Below are positions 18,053 to 26,120 of a stretch of DNA of 64,000 bases, in pieces (within the stretch, counting starts at the first letter, position 1; the number at the start of each line of letters is the position of its first letter). A program made the position numbers and the translations under genes. The notes beneath the pieces were generated by a model, which was not told the DNA's origin, ran no database searches, and saw only the letters and a program-made list of their open reading frames with translations. The DNA lies in NCBI RefSeq assembly GCF_003182095.1, contig NZ_QGTJ01000009.1, positions 23,436 to 87,435 of the forward strand, in the 5' to 3' direction. Source of the stretch: Plasticicumulans acidivorans. Its GTDB lineage: Bacteria; Pseudomonadota; Gammaproteobacteria; Competibacterales; Competibacteraceae.

Positions 18053-18130
18053 TCAGTGCGTCAGGCGGCGTGCAGACGCTGGCGAGTGCTGGAGAGCGGG
18101 CGACAAAGCCCCGTCGGTGCGGTGGTCCAT
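18053..18130 (-). CDS. 25-residue upstream ORF of the ben operon
   Basis: ATG at 18130 with an AGGAG site about 8 nt upstream (rc of 18131-18150), reading 25 codons to TGA at 18053-18055, then 30 nt to the benA ATG in the same frame. It begins MDHRTDG and ends RRLTH. No family is recognised. It may be a leader peptide affecting benA translation, or the remnant of a longer benA start. The ribosome site is stronger than that of benA. Confidence 0.45.
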   Translation of the reverse strand: MDHRTDGALSPALQHSPASARRLTH

Positions 18131-18420
18131 GGTGTTTCTCCTCTCTTTGGTTTTAGTGGTACTGCCGTGAAACGCCGGCAACCGTCATGCGGTTGCCGTC
18201 AGTGCTCATCGCGACGGCCTACCGGGCCGGTCGCGTGCCATGCACGGCGCAAACCCCGCCACATTGCATGCTTTTAAGGCATCAGTGCCGATGGCTGCGC
18301 CTATCCGCCAATGCGCAGAAAACCGGCGTGAGCGACAACACAGCGTATGTTTCGCTGGTACTGCAGCGCCCTTCGATGCCTTGACATCGACATTGCACTG
18401 CAACATTCAATCTGCTGTTA

Positions 18421-18435
18421 ATACAGCTTGTTAAT
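18421..18435. promoter_or_regulatory. Imperfect BenM/CatM-type site
   Basis: ATAC-AGCTTGT-TAAT, six of eight positions of the ATAC-N7-GTAT consensus known for BenM and CatM of Acinetobacter. It lies 163 nt before the LysR start codon. Confidence 0.4.
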
Positions 18436-18579
18436 GTGCAAGATCAGCCAATACAGGCTTGTCTTGCCAGATGACTCACCAGCACCCTGAGGATGGCCAA
18501 CGGCTCATCCGATGCGCTGTCTGCAGGCGAATCTATGAACCGCTCGCGGCTGCGTCCAAGACAGAATTGGACTCGATCG

Positions 18580-18594
18580 ATACTCAGGAGGTAT
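18580..18594. promoter_or_regulatory. Perfect ATAC-N7-GTAT site over the LysR ribosome binding site
   Basis: ATAC-TCAGGAG-GTAT matches the BenM/CatM consensus at all eight positions and contains the AGGAG ribosome site of the GTG start at 18598. A bound regulator here would block its own expression. Part of the match is forced by the ribosome site, so chance is not excluded. Confidence 0.5.
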
Positions 18595-18597
18595 TGA

Positions 18598-19539
18598 GTG
18601 GACTTTCGCCACCTGCGCTACTTCGTCACCGTTGCCGACGAGCGGAATTTCACGCGGGCGGCTGAGCGATTGCACATCTCGCAACCGCCGCTCAGCCGCC
18701 AGATCCAGCAGCTGGAAGACGAGCTCGGTCTGCAATTGTTCGAGCGCGACGCCAGACCGCTGCGTCTGACCGAGGCCGGGCGCTTTTTCTATGCCCGCGC
18801 GGTGCGGCTGCTCGAACAGGCCGAGGAAGCCATCGCCACCACCCGCCGCCTCGCCCACCTCGACCGCCGTCTGCTGATCGGTTTCGTACCGTCGACGATG
18901 TACGGTGCGCTGCCGCGGCTGATGCGCATGTTCCGCAGCGCCCGCCCGCATACCGAAGTCATGCTGCTGGAGATGTCGACCGTCGAGCAGATCGAGGCGT
19001 TGAAGGCCGGACGCATCGACGTCGGCTTCGGCCGCGTGCGCCTCGATGATCCGGCTGTGCAGCGCGAAGTGCTGCGCGAAGAACCCCTGGTGCTGGCGAT
19101 CCCGGCCGATCACCCGCTGGCGCGCGAACGCGGGCCGCTCAGTCTGGCCGCCGCCGCCCCCTACCCGCTGCTGATCTACCCGCGCTCACCACGGCCGAGC
19201 TGCGCCGACCAGGTCCTGTCGATGTTTCGCGATCGCAGCCTTGAGCCGCTGACCGTGCACGAGGTGCAGGAGCTGCAGACCGCCGTCGGCCTCGTCGCTT
19301 CGGGCATGGGCCTGTGCCTCGTGCCGAGCGGCATCCAGCAACTGCGCCGCGACGAAGTCGTCTACCGCCCGCTGACCGACGCCGACGCCACCTCGCCGGT
19401 GATCATGAGCCGCCGCCTGCACGACGGCTCCGAGGACATCGTGCTGCTGCGCGCACTGATCGACGAGCTCTACCGCCAGCTCGTCAGCGAACGCCCGCAT
19501 GAAGGCTATGAGCGTGCGGGCATGCTGCCGCAATGCTGA
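18598..19539 (+). CDS. LysR-type regulator of the ben operon (BenM/CatR-like)
   Basis: 313 residues starting at a GTG (18598) with AGGAGG directly upstream. The N-terminal helix-turn-helix (MDFRHLRYFVTVADERNFTR, QPPLSRQIQQLEDELG) and the effector-domain segment LIGFVPSTMYGALP are of the BenM/CatM/CatR/TfdR group. It is divergent from benA with a regulatory region containing two ATAC-N7-type sites, which supports a BenM-like role: benzoate or muconate as inducer is inferred, not seen. Confidence 0.85.
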   Translation: MDFRHLRYFVTVADERNFTRAAERLHISQPPLSRQIQQLEDELGLQLFERDARPLRLTEAGRFFYARAVRLLEQAEEAIATTRRLAHLDRRLLIGFVPSTMYGALPRLMRMFRSARPHTEVMLLEMSTVEQIEALKAGRIDVGFGRVRLDDPAVQREVLREEPLVLAIPADHPLARERGPLSLAAAAPYPLLIYPRSPRPSCADQVLSMFRDRSLEPLTVHEVQELQTAVGLVASGMGLCLVPSGIQQLRRDEVVYRPLTDADATSPVIMSRRLHDGSEDIVLLRALIDELYRQLVSERPHEGYERAGMLPQC

Positions 19540-19671
19540 GCGCCGGCCGCTCGTTATGCTGCGGTTGGCATATGGCCGTAATGCTCACTGTTTCCGCGCC
19601 CGCACTTTCCTGACGCCGGCAATTCAATGCTGGTTTGCAGCGTATACAAATCTCTGCATGGATACACAGAT

Positions 19672-20094
19672 CTAATAGCGGTCTAAAACGAATATGATTT
19701 TTGTACCCGAATCATGTATGGAGAGCCGATCTCCAGAAAAACACCATGATACCGATCCATTGTAATTTTCGACATTTAACTTATAACAGCCTTTATCTAC
19801 GGATATGACTGTGTAAGCTTGAATGACTGAACCATCGCCGATGTCAGGCATGCGTATGATGATATTATTTTCTGTCATTTCAATTGAAGCATGTTCATAA
19901 GCCAGATGCATGGCATCTTTGTACGTGTGTGATGCACCCTGTGGAAAGGTTTTTTTCAGCGTTTCATCGATATTGATCTTCCAGTGACCCAGACGCTCAT
20001 TGGATTTTCCGCAGCCTGCCATCAGCGTCAGCAGCACCGAACACAGCACAGCGCTGAAAACCCGCTTTTTTGAGTTTGAAATCATTGCAAACAT
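19672..20094 (-). CDS. Small hypothetical lipoprotein
   Basis: 140 residues. A hydrophobic signal segment (RVFSAVLCSVLLTLMAGC) ends in a lipobox LMAGC, so the mature protein starts at Cys28 and is membrane anchored. The rest is a short beta-rich domain with two later cysteines. No family is recognised. Codon use is AT-richer than in the aromatic genes. Stands alone, convergent with the LysR gene; 132 nt separate them with no clear terminator. Confidence 0.7.
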   Translation of the reverse strand: MFAMISNSKKRVFSAVLCSVLLTLMAGCGKSNERLGHWKINIDETLKKTFPQGASHTYKDAMHLAYEHASIEMTENNIIIRMPDIGDGSVIQAYTVISVDKGCYKLNVENYNGSVSWCFSGDRLSIHDSGTKIIFVLDRY

Positions 20095-20300
20095 ATGACA
20101 AGCCTCGCTGCTTTGACATTTAAATCAATGCAACAGTAGCCTCGCCACTTCGTTTTAGTGTGTGCGCCATATCACGGCACGGGAAGGCAAAACGTCAATA
20201 TCGATCAGTCACAGCGATTGCAATCAAATATTCACAATATTATTCAACGTCAACTGTTGACTGAGTAATCGAGCCTACAATCAGGCAATAGGCATCACAC

Positions 20301-20327
20301 AATAAAAAGCCCTGCATGGGCAGGGCT
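20301..20327 (-). terminator. Rho-independent terminator of the thioesterase gene
   Basis: Read on the minus strand: perfect 8-bp stem AGCCCTGC / GCAGGGCT (arms 20320-20327 and 20308-20315) with a 4-nt loop, followed by TTTTATT. It lies 29 nt beyond the stop codon at 20356. Confidence 0.85.
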
Positions 20328-20355
20328 CTGAATCCGCTACGGCCCAATCATCGGC

Positions 20356-20814
20356 TCATGTGCGCAGCCGAATCGCCAGCATCTCGCCTTTTGCGCAGAT
20401 GCCGTCGTTACCCGTCAATGACAGGTCCACCCAGACCTTGCGACCGTCGATACTGCGCAGTTTCCCGCGCACGACCAGCTCGACGCCCATCGGGGTCGGC
20501 TTGAGAAAATCCACCTTCAGCGACGCCGTAACGAAGCGCACCGGATCACCGCCATCGCCCATCTCACGATTCAAGGCGCGATAGGTGAACGCCGCTGCCG
20601 AGGCCGTGCCGTGACAATCCAGCAGTGAAGCCACCATGCCGCCATAAACATGCTCGGGCACGCCGCCGCTGTATTTGGCATCCGGCGTAAAGCGGGCAAT
20701 GGTTTCCTCACCGTCCCAGTAACTCTTGAGATGATGTCCCTGAGGATTTTGGCTCCCGCAGCCATAACAGTGGCTGAACTCATCGGGATAAAAATCCTGG
20801 AATGCAGCTGTCAT
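20356..20814 (-). CDS. PaaI-type hotdog-fold thioesterase
   Basis: 152 residues from the ATG at 20814, which has GGAG at the right distance. A Cys-rich start (FSHCYGCGSQNPQG) leads into the hotdog domain with the conserved HVYGGMVASLLDCHG segment and FLKPTPMG, as in acyl-CoA thioesterases of the PaaI/YigI kind. It would hydrolyse a CoA thioester; the substrate cannot be told. Single-gene transcript with its own terminator. Proximity to aromatic genes is suggestive only. Confidence 0.85.
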   Translation of the reverse strand: MTAAFQDFYPDEFSHCYGCGSQNPQGHHLKSYWDGEETIARFTPDAKYSGGVPEHVYGGMVASLLDCHGTASAAAFTYRALNREMGDGGDPVRFVTASLKVDFLKPTPMGVELVVRGKLRSIDGRKVWVDLSLTGNDGICAKGEMLAIRLRT

Positions 20815-20960
20815 CTTTGACTCCGTTTTTAAAAACGACTCACGATAAAAACAGCTTGTTGTTATCCATGATCGATGCTGATCACACAACCGACAAGCCT
20901 GTCTGGCAGATAATCACTCATGAGTAGGTTGGCTGCGTTAAATCATTGACAAAATAACAC

Positions 20961-20989
20961 GCATAATGCAGGCAAAGCCTGTGTTATGC
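20961..20989. other. Stem-loop in gene-poor stretch
   Basis: GCATAA (20961-20966) with TTATGC (20984-20989) and CAGGC (20969-20973) with GCCTG (20977-20981), AAA loop. No adjoining T-run. Role unknown. Confidence 0.4.
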
Positions 20990-21175
20990 CATAACGTACA
21001 GAATCATGAGTTGTGGCACAAATTAGTGACATTGCTTACGCAACTGGATAAACATTTTCACTTGCGTGAAATCACAGCATGCGATTTTTGCCAGCCAGCA
21101 ATGCCGATATTTCAATATTTGATGGTGCCCGATCGTGACAAACAGCAGATTTTTCGCACATCTGCTGTGTGCGAC

Positions 21176-21207
21176 ACCGGCATTGGACATTACCGGCATT
21201 GGACATT
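21176..21207. repeat. Exact 16-bp tandem duplication
   Basis: Two adjacent copies of ACCGGCATTGGACATT, probably a slippage product in non-coding DNA. Confidence 0.8.
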
Positions 21208-21660
21208 GGCTGCTGGCGAGCGCTGAGCAATAAAATTAAAATATGCGAATGATTACGTCTGCAATTTATGTAACCACCAGTAGTGTCTCTAGATGATTTT
21301 TATAAAAATTTACTTGGCTGAGACAATTCAATATTGCCAGATCGTTAAATTTTATCGTGTCCAATGACGGGGCTGGGCTGAAGTTGATTTATTACCAGAA
21401 TATTTTTCTGGTACCAGCCTCATGGTTATGGCGATTTTATGGCATTGTAAATCTGGTCGGACAATGCTGAATAGTGGTATTAATCACAACGCTTTTTCAA
21501 GCGAGAAGGAACCCATTGGCGCTCACGATCAAAGTTATTTTTGATGAATTCATATTAAGAATCCATCTCTGCGCAGGGCCTGAATTTCACTGCGGCCAGC
21601 TAGTTGGTGGCGTTCACACCCAGCACCTCCATTTTAGCGAAATTTTTTTGTTATTTAAGC

Positions 21661-22542
21661 TTAAGCCACTCTTCCTGAAGGAAGAGAAAGCAGCAACTGA
21701 TTTTCTTTGGATTGAATAAGAATTTCTGCTTTTCTTTCGATTTGATGAAAGATTTTAGCCTTACTGCCTATGCTTCCGCGAATCAAACTGCGGTGTTGTT
21801 CATTTAAAAAATTTTTATATATCTTCATAGCGTTTTCGTATCGCTCAGCACCGTCTATCAAAATTTGCTCAGCCAGTTGAGGTTTACCTACTCTGGACGT
21901 GAGTAGATACTCAGTGTGTATACCTAACGGCATAATTTCTAACATCATATGAGCAAAATTAACAATTAATTCATAGTGCTTGTTCGTAAGATCATCATGG
22001 TTACGCACTAGGTTTAGCACATTATCAACAAACGATAATGCATGATTTCTTTTTGCCGTCACTGTCGCCAAAAGCGGGAAAGAAACTTCCATAATCTCAT
22101 GTGCGATAGTTCTATCCCTTAGTAAAGTCCTAGCGACTTCAATACCCCCGATGTAGTCTGTCATTTTGTCCATATAGTAGATGATGTTTTGTGAATGAAG
22201 TTCTTTGGCTATTTCATCGACAGCTATTTGAATTTTATCTAATTTTGCGGCCAGATATTTTGTTTGAATGATTAGCGCGCCTAATATAATACAAGTTGAG
22301 GCCGCAGTAGCCATAGTTGTTGTCATTTGAGCGAACCTAATCGCGTCATCTGCCGACTCAAACGTCGCTTCTTTAAATGGAAGATGCTGAATTATCCCTG
22401 TTTTCCCACTTCCCTTTGCCCAATATGACACACCGTCATGGATTACAGCCTTTCCTTGAAACAAGGCGTCGCGCAATGTTTTTGATAGTAGTGACTCATC
22501 AATGACCCAGATTTTTTCAAAAAAATCAGCAGGCGCATTCAT
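21661..22542 (-). CDS. Hypothetical membrane-associated protein in operon with YaaW homologue
   Basis: 293 residues. One clear membrane segment lies near residues 75-95 (ATAASTCIILGALII), followed by a long helical, charged C-terminal region with no recognised motif. Its ATG overlaps the stop of the YaaW-like gene by 4 nt, so the two are co-translated and probably act together. Base composition is much more AT-rich than the flanking catabolic genes, pointing to horizontal transfer. Function unknown. Confidence 0.7.
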   Translation of the reverse strand: MNAPADFFEKIWVIDESLLSKTLRDALFQGKAVIHDGVSYWAKGSGKTGIIQHLPFKEATFESADDAIRFAQMTTTMATAASTCIILGALIIQTKYLAAKLDKIQIAVDEIAKELHSQNIIYYMDKMTDYIGGIEVARTLLRDRTIAHEIMEVSFPLLATVTAKRNHALSFVDNVLNLVRNHDDLTNKHYELIVNFAHMMLEIMPLGIHTEYLLTSRVGKPQLAEQILIDGAERYENAMKIYKNFLNEQHRSLIRGSIGSKAKIFHQIERKAEILIQSKENQLLLSLPSGRVA

Positions 22543-23228
22543 TTAAAACGATCCTCTTGTTCATATTTTCTACGCATATAAGCTATTTGAATAGCAGATG
22601 GAGTGGTAACTTGATATGCAGCCCTACTTATCAACGGCACTACGGCCAAGCCAATAAAACCAAAGTGCGCCGTACGACTAAATGCCAGCAAGGTTGACTG
22701 AGCCAGCCAAGATGACAATTTAAAAAATCCGATCTTTCTTGAATCAATCAAGCTCATGCCTATAATAAAACTGAGCGGAACACCTAAAAAGCCATAAGAA
22801 ATCCCAATAAAATCAAAAAATTTTTTCTTTTCTCCTTCTGACATTTTATTCCAAAAAACTTCAGAAATTTTTTCTATCAAAAGACTTTCAATGTCATAAG
22901 TAGAGCTCTTTTTATCAAACCCTATCATTAGATTGTCACATACATCACAAACTATCTCTTTATACAAGACACCATTTCCACGAAAAAAATTTACAACTGA
23001 ATCTCCACCAAAATGTTGCAACTCGCCAGCAACAAGTTTCCATGAAGCTCGCCACTTGTCTGGCTGACCATCAAGTGATTTAAATTTTTCATCGTTTAGG
23101 ATTTCACTTGTACTCCTTTTTTGCCCATCACCATCATATATTAAGTATCTAGCTAATTGGTGTATGTCTTCTTCGGAGCAATATTGCAGGAATTCTAGAT
23201 CATCATCTTCTCTATACACAATTCCCAT
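22539..23228 (-). CDS. yaaW: YaaW-family protein (DUF3944 at N-terminus)
   Basis: 229 residues with an AGGAGGGG ribosome site. The N-terminus (DDDLEFLQYCSEEDIHQLARYL) is the DUF3944 motif, followed by the family hallmark GELQHFGGDS near residue 68 and a C-terminal hydrophobic region ending YQVTTPSAIQIAYMRR, aligning well with E. coli YaaW. No activity is established for the family. Unlike E. coli it is followed by a translationally coupled partner gene. The pair forms an AT-rich island. Confidence 0.85.
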   Translation of the reverse strand: MGIVYREDDDLEFLQYCSEEDIHQLARYLIYDGDGQKRSTSEILNDEKFKSLDGQPDKWRASWKLVAGELQHFGGDSVVNFFRGNGVLYKEIVCDVCDNLMIGFDKKSSTYDIESLLIEKISEVFWNKMSEGEKKKFFDFIGISYGFLGVPLSFIIGMSLIDSRKIGFFKLSSWLAQSTLLAFSRTAHFGFIGLAVVPLISRAAYQVTTPSAIQIAYMRRKYEQEDRFK

Positions 23229-23376
23229 TTAATAGCCCCTCCTGAAGTAAATTGCAGCAAAACGAATATGCCATCGTGACATGCCAAGGCTGAAAGTCAG
23301 CCGTAAACCTAAATTAGTTCCTATCACTCGTGAACAGGACATCATATAGATAGTATAAAAACATGGGTGGTATCAC

Positions 23377-24120
23377 TCATTGAGCTTTTTGGCACAGACT
23401 CAGATTGTACCAAGCAGCTTTCGCCAATGGCAGATACGTCTCGAAATCGGCGGGCGCTAATTCATTTTCAAGAGCCGCTGCGCTCTTGATGCGGTAAGCC
23501 AGGGTCGGCTCCAGCGTCCTGATGCAATCCGCTGCGCGGCCGAGGTGGTATTGCGTAATGGCGAGATCATTACGGATTTCAGTATCCTCAACCCCGTCGA
23601 CCACGTCTTTGCAGCGTGCCAGCATGTCTTCAAGGATCGGGGCCGCCTGGTCATAATGTTTGCTGCGATACAACGTACTGAATGCGTCACGCCGCTGCTT
23701 GCGCTCGGCGTAGCTGCAGCCTTGCGGCGGGCGCAGATAATCGCCGTCGTAGCCGGCGCGCATTCCGCAGAATACCTGGCAGGCCGAAGCATCACTCATC
23801 GACACGGAAACGCCGCCATTCTGCAGCGGCGTGAAGCTCAGCTCGCAGCGACCGTCTTCGTCGTCGCTGACTACGGCGCGGGCATTTTTGATATCGCCAT
23901 CGAGATCGCAGATATGGCCATTGCCACCCACGGTGGAAATCTCGAAGTGCAGCGTGTTGTGCGCAGCCCGGGTCACCCGCAATGAGCCGTTGCCACCTTT
24001 GTAGATATATTCCCCGGAGGCGGGAAACTGCTCGGCGGCCGCGATGCCGCCGCAGCCGACGGATAAAACCAGGGTCATGCCGAGTAATGACTTTTTGTTG
24101 TGCAGTTTGAGCATTTCCAT
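23377..24120 (-). CDS. Exported hypothetical protein
   Basis: 247 residues from the ATG at 24120; a longer reading frame upstream lacks support. A signal peptide (KSLLGMTLVLSVGCGGIAAA, cleavage before EQFP) predicts periplasmic location. The N-terminal half is a beta-rich domain with cysteines (HICDLDG, CELSF, CQVFCGM), the C-terminal half is helical and TPR-like (YRSKHYDQAAPILEDML, ITQYHLGRAADCIRTLEP). No family recognised. It is divergent from ada with 219 nt between them. Confidence 0.72.
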   Translation of the reverse strand: MEMLKLHNKKSLLGMTLVLSVGCGGIAAAEQFPASGEYIYKGGNGSLRVTRAAHNTLHFEISTVGGNGHICDLDGDIKNARAVVSDDEDGRCELSFTPLQNGGVSVSMSDASACQVFCGMRAGYDGDYLRPPQGCSYAERKQRRDAFSTLYRSKHYDQAAPILEDMLARCKDVVDGVEDTEIRNDLAITQYHLGRAADCIRTLEPTLAYRIKSAAALENELAPADFETYLPLAKAAWYNLSLCQKAQ

Positions 24121-24339
24121 ACAGCCCCAATCCAAATGACGGCGTGACGCTAACGCCAGCCAGCATTTGGCGATGTGTTCGCGATCACCATGCCTGTCCT
24201 GCCAATCGGCACGCACGCTGGCAAAACAGGGGCAGTCGGCATGGCAGCCATGTGCGAATTTCCGAGCAATCCGCGGAGTGTCCCGGCCTGCCCTGCCCGC
24301 CTAAAGTGGCCTCCATCGACTTCAACGGAGGGCAGCGAG

Positions 24340-25413
24340 ATGGCCCGGCAGGCTGATCGACTGGCAGCACAGACGCTCGCCGACCCGCGCTGGGCGGCGG
24401 TGCTGGCGCGTGATGCGCAGGCGGATGGTTCGTTCTATTACGCGGTGAGCAGCACCGGCGTGTACTGCCGGCCTTCCTGCGCGGCGCGCACGCCGCGGCC
24501 GCAGAACGTGCGTTTCTTCACCAGCACAGAGCAGGCCGAACAGGCAGGCTTTCGGCCGTGCCGGCGCTGCAAGCCGGATCAGCCGGCGCCGGCACAGCAG
24601 CAGGCGGTGCTGGTGGCCGAGCTGTGCCGTCACATCGAACAGGCGGCGCAGCCGCCGACGCTCGCCGAGCTGGCGCAGCATTGCGGTCTGAGCCGTTTTC
24701 ACCTGCTGCGGGTATTCAAGGCGGTGACCGGGATGACGCCGCTCGCTTATGCGCGGCAGCGGCGGGCGGCGCGACTGCGCGAGCAGCTCGACAGCGAGGC
24801 GCGGGTGACCGATGCGATCTATGCCGCCGGCTATGCCTCCAGCGGTCGCTTTTATGAGGAATCGACACAGGTACTGGGCATGACAGCAAGTCGCTATCGC
24901 GCCGGCGGTGAGGCCGAGCGCATCCGCTTCGGCGTCGGTGAATGCTCGCTCGGCGCGATCCTGGTCGCTGCCAGCGCGCGCGGTGTCTGCGCGATCCTGC
25001 TCGGCGACGATGCCGAAGCGCTGACCCGGGAGCTGCAGCAGCGCTTCAGCAAGGCCGAACTGATCGGCGGCGATGCCGAATTCGAGCAGTGGATGGCGCA
25101 GGTCATCGGCTTCGTCGAGGCGCCGCGGCGCGGTCTCGAACTGCCGCTCGACGTGCGCGGCACGGCCTTCCAGCGTCGGGTCTGGCAGGCGCTGCAGGCG
25201 ATTCCGGTCGGCAGCACGCTGAGCTACAGCGAGCTCGCCGAGCGCATCGGCGCACCCAGCGCCGCGCGCGCGGTGGCCGGCGCCTGCGCGGCCAATGCGC
25301 TGGCGGTGGCGATTCCCTGCCACCGCGTCGTGCGTCAGGACGGCAGCCTGTCCGGCTACCGCTGGGGCATCGAGCGCAAGCGCGCGCTGCAGCAGCGCGA
25401 GGCCGAATCATGA
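24340..25413 (+). CDS. ada: Ada: methylphosphotriester / O6-methylguanine-DNA methyltransferase and AraC-type activator
   Basis: Adaptive-response regulator and repair protein, 357 residues from the ATG at 24340 (ribosome site ACGGAGG). The zinc/methyl-acceptor cysteines are C43, C47, C74 and C77. A central AraC-type helix-turn-helix follows (LAELAQHCGLSRFHLLRVFK). The C-terminal MGMT domain has the acceptor motif PCHRVV with Cys327. First gene of a three-gene alkylation-repair operon; its stop overlaps the next start by 4 nt. No E. coli-type Ada box is evident upstream. Confidence 0.96.
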   Translation: MARQADRLAAQTLADPRWAAVLARDAQADGSFYYAVSSTGVYCRPSCAARTPRPQNVRFFTSTEQAEQAGFRPCRRCKPDQPAPAQQQAVLVAELCRHIEQAAQPPTLAELAQHCGLSRFHLLRVFKAVTGMTPLAYARQRRAARLREQLDSEARVTDAIYAAGYASSGRFYEESTQVLGMTASRYRAGGEAERIRFGVGECSLGAILVAASARGVCAILLGDDAEALTRELQQRFSKAELIGGDAEFEQWMAQVIGFVEAPRRGLELPLDVRGTAFQRRVWQALQAIPVGSTLSYSELAERIGAPSAARAVAGACAANALAVAIPCHRVVRQDGSLSGYRWGIERKRALQQREAES

Positions 25414-26120
25414 GCGCGGCAGCGGGTGATACGGTGCCGGCTGACTGGAACGCCGTCGAGCAGGCGCTCGATGCGCTCGGTCACGCCGTCCTGCCCGGCC
25501 TGCTGACGGCCGCAGACTGTGCGCAGCTCGCCGCGCTGTATGCCGATGCTGAGCACTTCCGCCGCCGCGTCGTCATGCAGCAGCACGGCTATGGCCGCGG
25601 CGAATACCAGTACTTCCGCTACCCGCTGCCGCCACCGGTGGCCCGGCTGCGCACGGCGCTGTACGCCGGACTGGCGCCGATCGCCAACCGCTGGTACGAG
25701 CGTTTGCAGCGGCCGGTGCGCTTTCCGCCCGAACATGCGCAGTTCATCGAACGCTGCCACGCCGGCGGCCAGCAGCGCCCCACGCCGCTGCTGGCGCGTT
25801 ACCTCGACGACGATCACAACGGCCTGCATCAGGATCTGTACGGCGAGCACGTGTTCCCGCTGCAGGCGGCGATCCTGCTCGCTGCGCCGGGGCGCGACTT
25901 CTGCGGCGGCGAGTTCATCCTCAGCGAGCAGCGACCGCGGCAGCAGGCGCGGATCGAGGTGGTGTCGCTGGCGCAGGGTGACGCGGTGATCTTCCCGGTG
26001 CAGCAGCGACCGGTCGACGGCGCGCGCGGCGTGCAGCGGCTGCAGGTCCGCCACGGCGTGGCGCGGGTGCGCAGCGGGCTGCGGCACACGCTCGGTCTGA
26101 TCTTCCATGACGCCAGCTGA
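25410..26120 (+). CDS. 2-oxoglutarate/Fe(II) oxygenase linked to alkylation repair
   Basis: 236 residues, ATG overlapping the ada stop (ATGA). The double-stranded beta-helix iron site is visible: H140-x-D142 in LHQDLYGEHVFP and a distal His226 in RHTLGLIFH, with the GGEFILSEQRP and GDAVIFP strands between. It is not classic AlkB in sequence but belongs to the small prolyl-hydroxylase-like oxygenases often found beside ada and alkA. A role in oxidative dealkylation is inferred from the operon only. Confidence 0.85.
   Translation: MSAAAGDTVPADWNAVEQALDALGHAVLPGLLTAADCAQLAALYADAEHFRRRVVMQQHGYGRGEYQYFRYPLPPPVARLRTALYAGLAPIANRWYERLQRPVRFPPEHAQFIERCHAGGQQRPTPLLARYLDDDHNGLHQDLYGEHVFPLQAAILLAAPGRDFCGGEFILSEQRPRQQARIEVVSLAQGDAVIFPVQQRPVDGARGVQRLQVRHGVARVRSGLRHTLGLIFHDAS

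Larger units (their letters stand above)
18131..18597. promoter_or_regulatory. Divergent control region between ben operon and LysR gene
   Basis: 467 nt without a convincing gene. It contains a perfect 8-bp stem-loop GGCAACCG-TCATG-CGGTTGCC (18177-18197), a TTGACA at 18381-18386 with no good -10, and two sites of the ATAC-N7-GTAT form listed separately. AT content is higher than in the flanking genes. Confidence 0.6.
20815..21660. other. Gene-poor AT-rich stretch
   Basis: 846 nt with no convincing gene. It holds a stem-loop at 20961-20989 (GCATAA and CAGGC arms, AAA loop, one TG/TG internal mismatch) and an exact 16-bp tandem duplication (ACCGGCATTGGACATT) at 21176-21207. Two small open frames (20966-21226 and 21474-21719) have no ribosome site or recognisable product. 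AT content rises rightward into the low-GC gene pair that follows. Confidence 0.6.

Noticed and set aside
20966..21719. Two small plus-strand frames (20966-21226, 21474-21719)
   Set aside because: No ribosome sites, no recognisable product, and the first start codon lies inside a stem-loop.
24121..24339. Ada box upstream of ada
   Set aside because: No match to the E. coli-type AAAGCGCA element was found; the gap has no other clear operator.
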